Shown piece after piece: positions 16,857 through 25,329 of a DNA stretch of 64,000 bases (the stretch's first letter is position 1; each line of letters opens with the position of its first letter). The translations under genes were made by a program, and so were the position numbers. Source of the DNA: DATEMU01 sp964414585 (GTDB taxonomy: Bacteria > Planctomycetota > Phycisphaerae > UBA1845 > UTPLA1). The stretch lies in contig CAYPXR010000006.1 in the NCBI GenBank assembly GCA_964414585.1, forward strand, positions 122,117 through 186,116, given 5' to 3'. The notes beneath the pieces are model-generated. The model was not told where the DNA came from and did not search any database. It saw only the letters and a list, made by a program, of their open reading frames with translations.

Positions 16857-17024
16857 ATGTCGAAGCGAGAACTCATCGAACGGATCATGAAGTTGAATCG
16901 AACGGCCCGTCGCGAGTTTCTGCTCTGCTTCACGGAGAATGAGCTGGCGGACTATTTGCGGCAGCTCGAATCGGTGCAGCCCGTCCCCGGGGCGATGCCG
17001 TTGGCGATGGCCGCGGCATGCTGA
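16857..17024 (+). CDS. 55-residue hypothetical protein
   Basis: This short frame encodes a basic-acidic helical protein beginning MSKRELIERIMKLNRTARRE and continuing with a F-x-x-x-E-x-L-x-x-Y-L-x-x-L pattern (FTENELADYLRQLE). The heptad-like composition and compact sense text look like a real small planctomycete protein. It ends two bases before the converging lipoprotein gene. No strong ribosome binding site is seen. Function unknown. Confidence 0.5.
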   Translation: MSKRELIERIMKLNRTARREFLLCFTENELADYLRQLESVQPVPGAMPLAMAAAC

Positions 17025-17026
17025 GG

Positions 17027-18022
17027 CTATTTCTTTCGGTGCTGGGCCAGAATCGCCTTCGACCGGCGGACGATCTGCGAATCATACTTTTCGGCGGAAT
17101 CGAGGATTTCCTCGTAGACCGCCCCGGCTTCCTTCCGCTTTCCCTCCTGCACGAAGGCATCGGCTTCCCACCAGCGGGCGGTCCGCAATGCGATCGCGTC
17201 TTTGGCGGCGAGGCGTTCGGCCTGCTGATAATAATTGCGCGCCGTGGCGTAGTCGTAGCGATAGTCGGCGACGAGCTTTCCGGCAAGGATCGCGGCGGCC
17301 CAGCGCATGACGACGGGAAGGTCCTCGGACTGGACCGCTTCCGAAAGCCTCCGCTCGCCGGCTTCCACGAGGCCGCTGGAAACCGCCGCGCCGGAATCGA
17401 GGATTTGAAAGAGAATTCCGACGCCGGCGCGGAAGGCGGCTTCGGCGCCGACGGTCGACGCCGGCTCCTTGACCGGGTCCACGTCCAAAGCCGGCGCGAG
17501 ATTCCAGGCCGCCGCAAACTCGTCGCGATTCTCATAGAGCAGATAGGTTTCATCCGTGCTACCCGACCGGCCGGCGGGCACGTAGAGCATTTCCAGGACG
17601 CGACCGCACGTCCGCGCGCCGGCGTGGGCCAACATCAGTCGATGCTCGGGATCGTCGGTCGGCTTGGTCGCGCCGCTGGCGAGATACAAGTGATAGAAAG
17701 CGCGGTTCTGGCCCGCGCCGAATTGCTCGGGACCGGCCGGATTGTCCCGACGATTGGGCTCGGCAATCGCTTCCGGTGATGGCGCGCGTTCGATTTGCGC
17801 GGACTCGGTTGGTTCCTGCGCAGGCGGCGCTTGTTGGGCCACCGGTTCTTCGGCCGGCTGCGTCGCCGGGCGCCGCGCGACGGGCCGCACGACGCGACGC
17901 GGCTGCTTCCACCATCCCCAATTCCAATCAAGATTGCTGCAACCGGCGAAGAACAGAATCGCGATTAAGGGGAGGAGATCCCTCTTAATGGATCGTTGCA
18001 AGAGTCTTAGCAAAGGCTTCAC
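17027..18022 (-). CDS. Putative lipoprotein with Pro/Ala-rich linker and helical repeat domain
   Basis: The 331-residue product starts at GTG and has a lipoprotein signal with lipobox FFAGC (Cys28). A Pro/Ala/Gln/Glu-rich linker spans about residues 40-95. The C-terminal two thirds are helical, with TPR-like text (YDYATARNYYQQAERLAAKD and KRKEAGAVYEEILDSAEKYD). It is probably tethered to a membrane, with the helical domain binding another protein. No named family is recognised. Confidence 0.7.
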   Translation of the reverse strand: MKPLLRLLQRSIKRDLLPLIAILFFAGCSNLDWNWGWWKQPRRVVRPVARRPATQPAEEPVAQQAPPAQEPTESAQIERAPSPEAIAEPNRRDNPAGPEQFGAGQNRAFYHLYLASGATKPTDDPEHRLMLAHAGARTCGRVLEMLYVPAGRSGSTDETYLLYENRDEFAAAWNLAPALDVDPVKEPASTVGAEAAFRAGVGILFQILDSGAAVSSGLVEAGERRLSEAVQSEDLPVVMRWAAAILAGKLVADYRYDYATARNYYQQAERLAAKDAIALRTARWWEADAFVQEGKRKEAGAVYEEILDSAEKYDSQIVRRSKAILAQHRKK

Positions 18023-18524
18023 GATGGCGACCGAAATAGTCCAAAAAAGACCGAATTACGTGGGGCTTTCCGCACAGGGGCGGTTCTGACGCTTCCGGGG
18101 CAGGATTGTACTGTACGCCGAGGCCGTCAAGAACCCCCAAAGTGCCACTCCAACGACATGCGGAGGCGGATTGAATCGTTAACATAGGGGAACCCTACCG
18201 AAAATACGCTTTATTCGGGTCAACTCGACCCTTCGATCATGGCCGCCCTTTTTTTTGTGGACCACCCCCACTACGGCAAACCATTCCGAGAATCACCACA
18301 CAATTTTATTGCAATCTGAACTCGCCAAGTCGCTTTGACCGGGGTAACATTTGTCACGTGAAGGGGAAGCACCTATCAGTCAACGTCAGGGAATCTGAAA
18401 CATCTCCAGTTAATTCTAAGGGCTTTCCCTTCCTCATCGGCGGTTGTCCCGCAATCGGCCTGTGAGATTCGTCAGCGAGTACCGCTGAAACGCGAGTGTG
18501 GATTTGGGCGAGGGGAGGCGGAGA
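18023..18524. other. Intergenic region between divergent genes
   Basis: This A+T-richer 500-bp stretch has several T-runs (for example CCCTTTTTTTTGTGG near 18245) and no convincing gene. It must contain the promoters of the lipoprotein gene and the cysteine hydrolase gene; no clear sigma-70 box pair was picked out. Confidence 0.5.
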
Positions 18525-19424
18525 ATGAGCGTCGGAGCGCGCCGCAATTCGTTCAATCGAATCCTGGTGGATCTCAACACGCAATGTGATCTCCTATTGC
18601 CCCGGGGGGCGTTACCGGTCACGAATCGTGCAGAGATTCTTCCGAACATCCGAAAATTGATGAACTGGGGGCGCATCGATGCGCACCCGATCATCTCGAC
18701 GCTGGAGGCGCACCGCCCCGGTGAATCGATCCGAGGCTTGCCGTCGTATTGCGTCGACCGGACGCCCGGCCAGCGAAAACTGCCGTTCACGCTCCTGCCG
18801 CGGCGCATCGTCTGCACGGGCGACAACACCTTTGATCTGCCGCTCGACATCTTCCGCCGCTATCAACAAGTCGTCTTCACCAAACGCAACCGGGATTTTC
18901 TCAGCAACCCGAAAGCCGACCGACTGGTGAACGCCATTTCTTCGCATCATCTCGTCGTCTTCGGAACGGTCGCCGAACATTGCGTCAAGGCGGCCGTGCT
19001 GGGTCTGCTGGCCCGGCAACATCGAATCGCCGTCGTCACCGACGCGTGCGGATTCTGGAGCGCGGGCGACGCCGAGTTGGCGATGCGCCAACTGGACGCC
19101 AAGGGCGCCGTTCTCGTGACCACGGAGGAGTTGATTTCGGGCGCCGCGGACGAACGGATCCGGGCCAGCCGGCCGATGATCTTTTCCGAAGGGGAAGAAA
19201 CCGTCGAAGCCGGCAAGAACGGCCACGGCAACGGTCACTCCAATGGGAACGGAAAATCCAACGGCAACGGCCGGCTCGTTGCAAACTGGACGAACATCGT
19301 TCCAGAGGGCGAAACGCCGGCACCGCCGGATAATTCACCGGCCCGCCGGTTTCCGCGGGTCGTTCGACCCCGGCGTCGGAGTGTCCGGACCCCACCGGCC
19401 AAGGACTCCACCGGTCTTGCCTGA
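18525..19424 (+). CDS. Isochorismatase/nicotinamidase-like cysteine hydrolase with N/G-rich tail
   Basis: The 299-residue product keeps the family triad pattern: Asp in ILVDLNTQCDLL near the N-terminus, and Cys in VFGTVAEHCVKAAVLGLLAR. After the hydrolase domain (to about residue 225) there is a repetitive Asn/Gly/His linker and a basic Pro/Arg-rich tail (RRFPRVVRPRRRS), which is unusual. AGGGGAGG lies six bases before the ATG. The family cleaves amides or vinyl ethers (nicotinamide, isochorismate, N-carbamoyl compounds); the substrate here is unknown. A ferredoxin gene follows 120 bp downstream. Confidence 0.8.
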   Translation: MSVGARRNSFNRILVDLNTQCDLLLPRGALPVTNRAEILPNIRKLMNWGRIDAHPIISTLEAHRPGESIRGLPSYCVDRTPGQRKLPFTLLPRRIVCTGDNTFDLPLDIFRRYQQVVFTKRNRDFLSNPKADRLVNAISSHHLVVFGTVAEHCVKAAVLGLLARQHRIAVVTDACGFWSAGDAELAMRQLDAKGAVLVTTEELISGAADERIRASRPMIFSEGEETVEAGKNGHGNGHSNGNGKSNGNGRLVANWTNIVPEGETPAPPDNSPARRFPRVVRPRRRSVRTPPAKDSTGLA

Positions 19425-19544
19425 GAGCCCGGCAGCACCTATCTTCCCTTGTCGCGGGTGCGTCGTGCGTACCCCCAGACTGAGATGATCTCTTTCTCAA
19501 GATAAGGCCCGTCGCAAAAGGCGACGTTTAGAATTATTTCGTGC

Positions 19545-19838
19545 ATGGCCAAGAAACTTCCCAAACAACTGGCAATCCTCGACGAGGACCTCTGCACCGG
19601 CTGCGACGCCTGCGTGACGGTGTGCCCGGTGGATTGCATCGACAAGATTCGCGACCCGAACAATCCGCGTTACGCGATGGGGGTTTGCACGATCGATTTG
19701 CAAGTGTGCATCGGTTGCAAGCTGTGCGCGCAGGTGTGCCCGTGGGACGTGATTACGATGGTTCCGTCGGATCAGGTTCTGGTGCAGGACAAGTATCGGG
19801 AGTTGCTGGCGCCGGAGCAGTTGGCGCTGGCGAAGTAA
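19545..19838 (+). CDS. 2[4Fe-4S] ferredoxin
   Basis: The 97-residue product has two complete CxxCxxCxxxCP motifs: CTGCDACVTVCP (with CI after) and CIGCKLCAQVCP, each able to bind a [4Fe-4S] cluster. The spacing of about 30 residues between them, with an insertion (DKIRDPNNPRYAMG), resembles the ferredoxins or polyferredoxin-like electron carriers of planctomycetes. It probably shuttles electrons in the cytoplasm; the partner cannot be named. It ends 12 bp before the converging kinase gene. Confidence 0.9.
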   Translation: MAKKLPKQLAILDEDLCTGCDACVTVCPVDCIDKIRDPNNPRYAMGVCTIDLQVCIGCKLCAQVCPWDVITMVPSDQVLVQDKYRELLAPEQLALAK

Positions 19839-19850
19839 CATTATCCTACT

Positions 19851-22241
19851 TTATTGATTTTCAGGCCCCGACCATTTGGCGGCTTTTTCGGGCTGGTTCC
19901 ATTCGCGATAGAGTTCGGCGAGGCGTTTTCTTGCTTCGGCGATCTCGCGCTTCGGCGGGATCGGCTCCTTCATGCGGGTTTCGTAGCTGTCGAGAAGCAA
20001 ATTTTCGGCTTCGTCGTATCGACCGAGCCGGGTGAGGCTGACGCCGAGGAATCCCCGCGCCTCGGCGATCTGGAGGGCGTTCTTGCTTAGAGATTTTTCA
20101 CGGATCTTCGTCGCTTCCCGGAACAGGGGCTCGGCGGCGGCCGGATCCCGGCGGTTCAAGTGAATGGCTCCGAGGGTGATCAACGACGTTGCAATCTGGG
20201 GATGCATGGCCGGGAGCACGGCGCGGCGCTGGGCGAGGACTTCGCGGATGAGTTTTTCGGCGTCGTCGTTTTCCCCTGACATCGCGAGCAACCAGGCCAG
20301 GTTGCCGCGAAGAGAGGTGATCAACAGGGTGTCGGGCGGAGATTTCCCGGCCGCAATCTCCAGGGCCTCCCGCAAGAACGGCACTCCCTTCGCGTATTCG
20401 CCCTTGTCGGCGAGTACTCCCGCGAAAGAGTTCAAACAGGAAGGCAAACCCGCCAGGCCGTGCGGGGATTGGCGAAGCGTGTCCACGAGTTCGCGAAACG
20501 TCTTTTCCGCCCCGTCGAAATCGCCGCGGTCCGATTGCACTTCTGCCAGGGCTTGCAGGAGGACGGTGACGTGAACGTCCTGGCCGCCGTGATTTTTGAT
20601 GATCCGCAAAGCGGTCTCGTAGGCCGATTGCGCGGCGTCGAGCTTTCCGCGATTACGATTGACAGTGGCCAGGTTTGTCGCGGTTTCGGCCTCGTTCATT
20701 GAATCCGGCTCCAAACGATGACGCAGGGCCAGGGCCTGTTCGAGGAGGCCTGCGCCGTCGTCGTAGAGACCGAGATTTGCATAGACGTCGCCGATCGTGT
20801 GCATGAGCGAGGCCTGGACCAGCGGTTCGTTTGATAGAGTCTCCCTGACGCGATTGGCGGCGGAGTCGAGCAGTTGACGGGCCGTGATCGTCCGGCCCAT
20901 GGCGATGCTTGGATCGGAAACCCGAAAGACTTTCTTGAGGTAGTCGGTGACCGCGTTGGAGACCTGGGCCTCGCGGCGGGCGCGGTCGGCCTCGGATTGG
21001 GCCTGCTTCTCGGCTAGTTGAGCGCGGACCAGATTGGACTGGGCACGGGCGTAAAGAACGCCCATGGCAACGGTCGCTCCCACGATGAGCAGGAAAATGA
21101 CGACGACGAGGGCGGACGTCGCCCGATGCCGCGCCACAAACTTTCGAATCTGGTAGGTGAACGTCGGAGGACGCGCCAGGATGGGCTGATTGGCGAGGAA
21201 CCGTGCGATATCCTCGGCAAATGCGGACGCGCTGGAATACCGTCGGTCGGGCGATTTCTCCAATGCCTTGAGGACGATCGTTTCGAGGTCTCCTCCCAAG
21301 GCGCGGTCCATGGAACTCAATCGGAGCGGAGGCGTTTCGCAGATGGTCCGCGCCGCTTCCGTCAATCGCGTTCGATCGATCGCGTAGGGCAATCTCCCGC
21401 TGAGTAATTCATAAAGCACGACGCCGAGCGAATAGACATCGCTGCGAATGTCGACTTCGTTGAGGTCGCCGCGCACCTGTTCCGGGCTCATATAGGGCAG
21501 GGTGCCCTGGACGCGGCCTACTTCATCGGGCGACGTGACGGCCGGCATGGATTCGTCCGGCTCGAGGATTTTGGCGAGGCCGAAATCGAGGATCTTCGGG
21601 CGCCCTGACGCATCCACCAGAATATTGGACGGCTTCAAGTCGCGATGGATGACCCCGCGTTGATGGGCATAGGCAATTGCTTCGCAGACCTGCTGAAATA
21701 AGGCGAGCCGCTGTTTGGCACTCAAACCTCGATCGCGGGCGAATTGCGTGATGGGGACACCCTGCACCAATTCCATGGTGTAATACGAGCAGCCATCATC
21801 GGAATCGGCTTGGAAAATCGCGGCGATGGCCGGATGTTTCAGGCGCGCGAGGACGTGGGCCTCTCGCCTAAACATCCTTTCGATGCGTCCGTCGGTCCAT
21901 CGGCCCGCGCGGAGCACCTTAATGGCCACCGATCGTTTGGGATTGGCCTGCTCGGCTTCGTAAACGACGCCCATTCCCCCTCGGCCGATTTCACGGAGGA
22001 TTCGATAGGACCCGATTCGATCGGGCACGCGTGGCGTCCGTCCATCCTCCGAATTATCGAGACGGGCCATCGCCTTTCGGATCGGCGCAACGAGGATGAG
22101 ATTGCTTCGAACGTCCTCCAGTCGATCGCGACACTCCGGGCACGTCGAAAGATGGGTCTCCAATGCGGCCGATGAATTCGCATCGAGGGTCCTGCCGGCC
22201 AATCGCTCCAGCTCGTCAAGATCGGGACAACATGCGGCCAT
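19851..22241 (-). CDS. Membrane Ser/Thr protein kinase with zinc-finger N-terminus and TPR sensor domain
   Basis: The protein of about 800 residues starts with an anti-sigma zinc-finger motif (H-x3-C-x2-C in LETHLSTCPEC), then a Hanks-type kinase: GRGGMGVVYEAE (G-loop), VAIK (Lys), IHRDLKPSN (catalytic loop), ILDFGLAK (DFG) and GTLPYMSPEQVRG. A membrane helix follows (about residues 380-402, with LVVVIFLLIVGATVAMGVL), then TPR repeats outside (about 470-790). It lies just downstream of an ECF sigma gene, so the kinase probably controls it through phosphorylation or binding. ATG at 22241 is used; GTG at 22253 is equally possible. Confidence 0.85.
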   Translation of the reverse strand: MAACCPDLDELERLAGRTLDANSSAALETHLSTCPECRDRLEDVRSNLILVAPIRKAMARLDNSEDGRTPRVPDRIGSYRILREIGRGGMGVVYEAEQANPKRSVAIKVLRAGRWTDGRIERMFRREAHVLARLKHPAIAAIFQADSDDGCSYYTMELVQGVPITQFARDRGLSAKQRLALFQQVCEAIAYAHQRGVIHRDLKPSNILVDASGRPKILDFGLAKILEPDESMPAVTSPDEVGRVQGTLPYMSPEQVRGDLNEVDIRSDVYSLGVVLYELLSGRLPYAIDRTRLTEAARTICETPPLRLSSMDRALGGDLETIVLKALEKSPDRRYSSASAFAEDIARFLANQPILARPPTFTYQIRKFVARHRATSALVVVIFLLIVGATVAMGVLYARAQSNLVRAQLAEKQAQSEADRARREAQVSNAVTDYLKKVFRVSDPSIAMGRTITARQLLDSAANRVRETLSNEPLVQASLMHTIGDVYANLGLYDDGAGLLEQALALRHRLEPDSMNEAETATNLATVNRNRGKLDAAQSAYETALRIIKNHGGQDVHVTVLLQALAEVQSDRGDFDGAEKTFRELVDTLRQSPHGLAGLPSCLNSFAGVLADKGEYAKGVPFLREALEIAAGKSPPDTLLITSLRGNLAWLLAMSGENDDAEKLIREVLAQRRAVLPAMHPQIATSLITLGAIHLNRRDPAAAEPLFREATKIREKSLSKNALQIAEARGFLGVSLTRLGRYDEAENLLLDSYETRMKEPIPPKREIAEARKRLAELYREWNQPEKAAKWSGPENQ

Positions 22242-22259
22242 GGTTCGACGCACCAGAAA

Positions 22260-22847
22260 TTAGACGATGTTTTCAAGCTCGGCCCGCAGCACGCGGATGC
22301 GCTTGAGGATTCGGTGCTTGGCGTTGTAGACGACCTTGATGTTGACGCCGAGTTCCTGGGCGGCCTGAGCCGCATCCTGGTTTTGTTTGACCACGCGTTC
22401 GAAGGCTTCGTAGGAGATCGGTTCCACCTCATTCCGGACGCGATCCAGACACTGTTCGAGCAGAGACTGTTCCCATTCCTGATCCCACGACGCCGTGACG
22501 GCTTCATCGACGACCAGTTCGTCCAAATTGCCTGCGATCGACGACGACGGGGCCGTGTACCGCTTTGCGCCTTTTCTGCGTTCATCGAGCGCCTTTCGAT
22601 AGGCAATGCCAAAAAGCCATTGGCTGAGGCGGCCCTTGGAGCGGTCGTAGTGGCCGGTTCGAAAGGATTGCGCGAAGGTCGCCAGCGTCTCCTGGGCGAC
22701 GTCCTCCGCGTCGCTTTCGCCAAGGCCGATCGATCTGGCGAAGCGAAAGACGGGCAGCCGGAATCGTGAAACAAAGTGATCCCAGGCAGCGTGGTTGTGA
22801 AAATCCTGGAGATTGGCCAGGACCGTGGACGTCGTCACCCATTCCAT
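22260..22847 (-). CDS. ECF sigma factor
   Basis: The 195-residue product has sigma-70 region 2 (FRFARSIGLGESDAEDVAQE with the conserved Asp-Ala/Glu-Asp-Val-x-Q-E, then GRLSQWLFGIAYRKALDERR) and a shorter C-terminal region 4 (QAAQELGVNIKVVYNAKHRI). It is the first gene of a two-gene unit with the Ser/Thr kinase immediately downstream, a layout typical of planctomycete ECF systems. It faces a large secreted protein gene across a 190-bp intergenic stretch that probably contains its target promoter. Confidence 0.85.
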   Translation of the reverse strand: MEWVTTSTVLANLQDFHNHAAWDHFVSRFRLPVFRFARSIGLGESDAEDVAQETLATFAQSFRTGHYDRSKGRLSQWLFGIAYRKALDERRKGAKRYTAPSSSIAGNLDELVVDEAVTASWDQEWEQSLLEQCLDRVRNEVEPISYEAFERVVKQNQDAAQAAQELGVNIKVVYNAKHRILKRIRVLRAELENIV

Positions 22848-23038
22848 AAGGCTACCCGGCAGCGAGGCTTAGACATCGACCATTGTATCCCAAAACAGCC
22901 GGTCACGTGAAAACCGGCCCGCTCGTGAGAAAACCGCCCGATTCCCGCGAATACAGGTAACGCCGGTTTGCGTGGACGAACTGAGGTCGGATTCTGAGCC
23001 GGGGGATCCTCGACAAACACTGCATGGGAGCACCTGGG

Positions 23039-25006
23039 ATGTTGCGCACAAGGAATCGATTGGAATGGGGGATCGCGGCGGCAGCCTTCTTCACCGCGTT
23101 TGGCAACAGCTTCGCGGCGTCGCTGACCTGGAACGGGACGACGGGAAACGCTTCGACTACGAGCAAGTGGTCGCCTCAGCAGTTGCCGACGGCCGCGGAC
23201 GATCTGTTCTTTCCCGGGGCGACGACATTTACCATCACGTTTGACGGCACCGTGCCGGCATCGCTCTCGCAGACTTTTCGCAACACAGTGACGTCCACGC
23301 TGAATATCACGTCGCCGCACACGGTCAGCGGCGCGTTTGAGATCGGAACGTTTTCGGGAGACGACCCCACGGTGCATCTCGGCTCGGGCGAACTCAATGT
23401 CGGCGGCAACGTCACGCTGGCCGACGTGAGCGGCAGCTCGGCGCTCTTGACCATTGACGGCAACGACGCCTCGTTCACTCTCACCGGCGCTTCCAGCGAC
23501 TTTTTCGCCGGACGAAGCGGTCCGGGCGACGTGACGGTGACCGGCGGAGGGGCCATTGAAGTAGGTGACGATTTCATCGTCGGGTCGCTCAGCACCGGAA
23601 ATGGAACCGTCACCGTCACGGGCGGCACCGGTTCTCTCCCCAATCTTGATCTCTCCCACATTCGAACGAATGGGGCGGGCGGCGATGTAATCGTCGGAAA
23701 TATTGGAAACGGCACGATGCACATTCAAAACGGCGGATTCGTTCTCTCGCAGCACGACGTCAAGATCGCCGTGTCGAGCGGTCACACGGCGTCCATTGAT
23801 CTCAGCGGGTCGTTTTCATTTTTCCCCTCGCGCTTGACGGTTTTGAACAACCTCGACATTTCGCGCAATGACTCCATTACGGCGACAGGAACCGGCAGTC
23901 TCACCCTGAATTCCGGCACCATCGCCGACGTGACGAATTTGGCGCGCATCGGCGATCCAAATGGCGGCACCGGCACGCTCACGCTGGCCTCCGGCATCCT
24001 CAACGCCGATGGCGGCGTCGACGTGCAGACGAATGGAAACATTACCGGCACCGGCACGATCAACGCCAACATCACCAACCTCGGCGACATCACGCCGACG
24101 GGCGCGGGGCTCACGATCAACGGCATCCTGAGCAACACCACGTCGAACCGCATCATCGGCACGAGCATCGACTTCGGCCCCAACGGCGGCTATACGGGAT
24201 CGGGAACTTGTGTCGCCAACATCACCGGCGATTCGACGTCGACGATCACCGCGACGGGAACACTCACGATCGGCGCCAACACAACATCCGGATTCTTCTA
24301 CCTGGGCACGCTCGCCGTCGGCGGAAATATCGTCACGCTGGGCGACAGCAACGGCGCGGTCCTCGGCGGTCTGACGACGATCAACAGCGGCCGCGTGGAG
24401 TGTCCGGCGGGGATCGGCGTGCAGAACGGGGCGACGATTCAGGGCGACGGTCTGTTTGTGGGCGACGTGACGTCGGCGGGCGTGCTCGATCCGCACACGT
24501 CTGGTGCTTTGGGCGGCTTGTTCACGGTTCAGGGCGATTTGCACATGAACTCGACCGGCGTCGTCGACATGGAAATCGGCGGATCGCCGGTCTCCAGCAA
24601 CAACGACCGAATCAACGTCAGCGGCACGGCGACGTTCGACGGCACCCTGCGCGTGAAGCTCAAAAACGGCTACGTTCCGCACGTCGGCGAACAGTTCATC
24701 GCGGTCAATGCCACCCTGGGCCGGACGGGCACCTTCGCCTCGATCGTTCCACCGTCGCCGACGCCGTGCAACAGCGTGACGTTTGTCCTGGTCTATTCGA
24801 GCACGGCGGCGATCGTGCTCGTGCGACCGCCGCTGGGCTGCACGGCGCTGGGGGATTTGAACTCGGACGGCGGCATCGATGGGAACGATATCCAGTTCAT
24901 GGTCAACGCGCTGATGAGCCCGGGGTACGAGGCATGCGCGGACATGGACGGGGACTGCACGAACGACGTGGACGATATTACGATCTTTACGAATGCGGCG
25001 CTGTAG
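23039..25006 (+). CDS. Secreted beta-solenoid-like surface protein with dockerin-like tail
   Basis: The 655-residue product has a signal peptide (RLEWGIAAAAFFTAFGNSFA) and a W-N-G-x-x-G-N...K-W motif at the mature start, typical of autotransporter-like repeat proteins. The body is Gly/Thr/Asn-rich with short beta repeats (GGNVTLAD, TVTVTGG, GTLTLASG). A C-terminal module holds GTATFDGTLRVKLKNGYVPH, shared with the protein at 38264. The last 50 residues are a dockerin-like pair (GDLNSDGGIDGNDI and MDGDCTNDVDDI). GGGAG lies upstream of the ATG. It is divergent from an ECF sigma/kinase pair. Confidence 0.8.
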   Translation: MLRTRNRLEWGIAAAAFFTAFGNSFAASLTWNGTTGNASTTSKWSPQQLPTAADDLFFPGATTFTITFDGTVPASLSQTFRNTVTSTLNITSPHTVSGAFEIGTFSGDDPTVHLGSGELNVGGNVTLADVSGSSALLTIDGNDASFTLTGASSDFFAGRSGPGDVTVTGGGAIEVGDDFIVGSLSTGNGTVTVTGGTGSLPNLDLSHIRTNGAGGDVIVGNIGNGTMHIQNGGFVLSQHDVKIAVSSGHTASIDLSGSFSFFPSRLTVLNNLDISRNDSITATGTGSLTLNSGTIADVTNLARIGDPNGGTGTLTLASGILNADGGVDVQTNGNITGTGTINANITNLGDITPTGAGLTINGILSNTTSNRIIGTSIDFGPNGGYTGSGTCVANITGDSTSTITATGTLTIGANTTSGFFYLGTLAVGGNIVTLGDSNGAVLGGLTTINSGRVECPAGIGVQNGATIQGDGLFVGDVTSAGVLDPHTSGALGGLFTVQGDLHMNSTGVVDMEIGGSPVSSNNDRINVSGTATFDGTLRVKLKNGYVPHVGEQFIAVNATLGRTGTFASIVPPSPTPCNSVTFVLVYSSTAAIVLVRPPLGCTALGDLNSDGGIDGNDIQFMVNALMSPGYEACADMDGDCTNDVDDITIFTNAAL

Positions 25007-25107
25007 GGCGGGCGCGCATTCCAACACTTGATCTTCCAGAGATTCAAAACGCAGCCGCTGCTAATTCTTCACTTTCCAAATATTCGACCTTTTGAGTTGG
25101 CGGCGAA

Positions 25108-25137
25108 TTGACATCGCTTTCACTCCGTTCCTATATC
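25108..25137 (+). promoter_or_regulatory. Sigma-70-type promoter candidate
   Basis: TTGACA (25108-25113, perfect) and TATATC (25132-25137, 4 of 6) are separated by 18 nt, about 190 bp before the membrane protein gene. The rest of the 25007-25329 gap shows no gene. Confidence 0.45.
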
Positions 25138-25329
25138 AGATAGAGGCATGCGATGTCGCGGAGTTCGGCCCGACGCCTTGATTCGAACGCCGTCATCCAT
25201 TCATCCGTTCACGCCGGGCTCAAGCCGCTCACACCGTTTGTTTCGTAACGCGATGTTCGTCGTCATTGAAATCGCCCGGATGTTCCGCGCGCGGAGGAGG
25301 GGACCGGTTCGTAAACAGGAGATCGGTCC

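Noticed and set aside
16646..16942. 98-residue plus-strand frame before the small gene
   Set aside because: First third looks protein-like but the rest is not; overlaps the better-supported frame at 16857.
22835..25027. Minus-strand frames opposite the secreted protein at 23039
   Set aside because: Composition typical of antisense to Gly/Thr-rich repeats.
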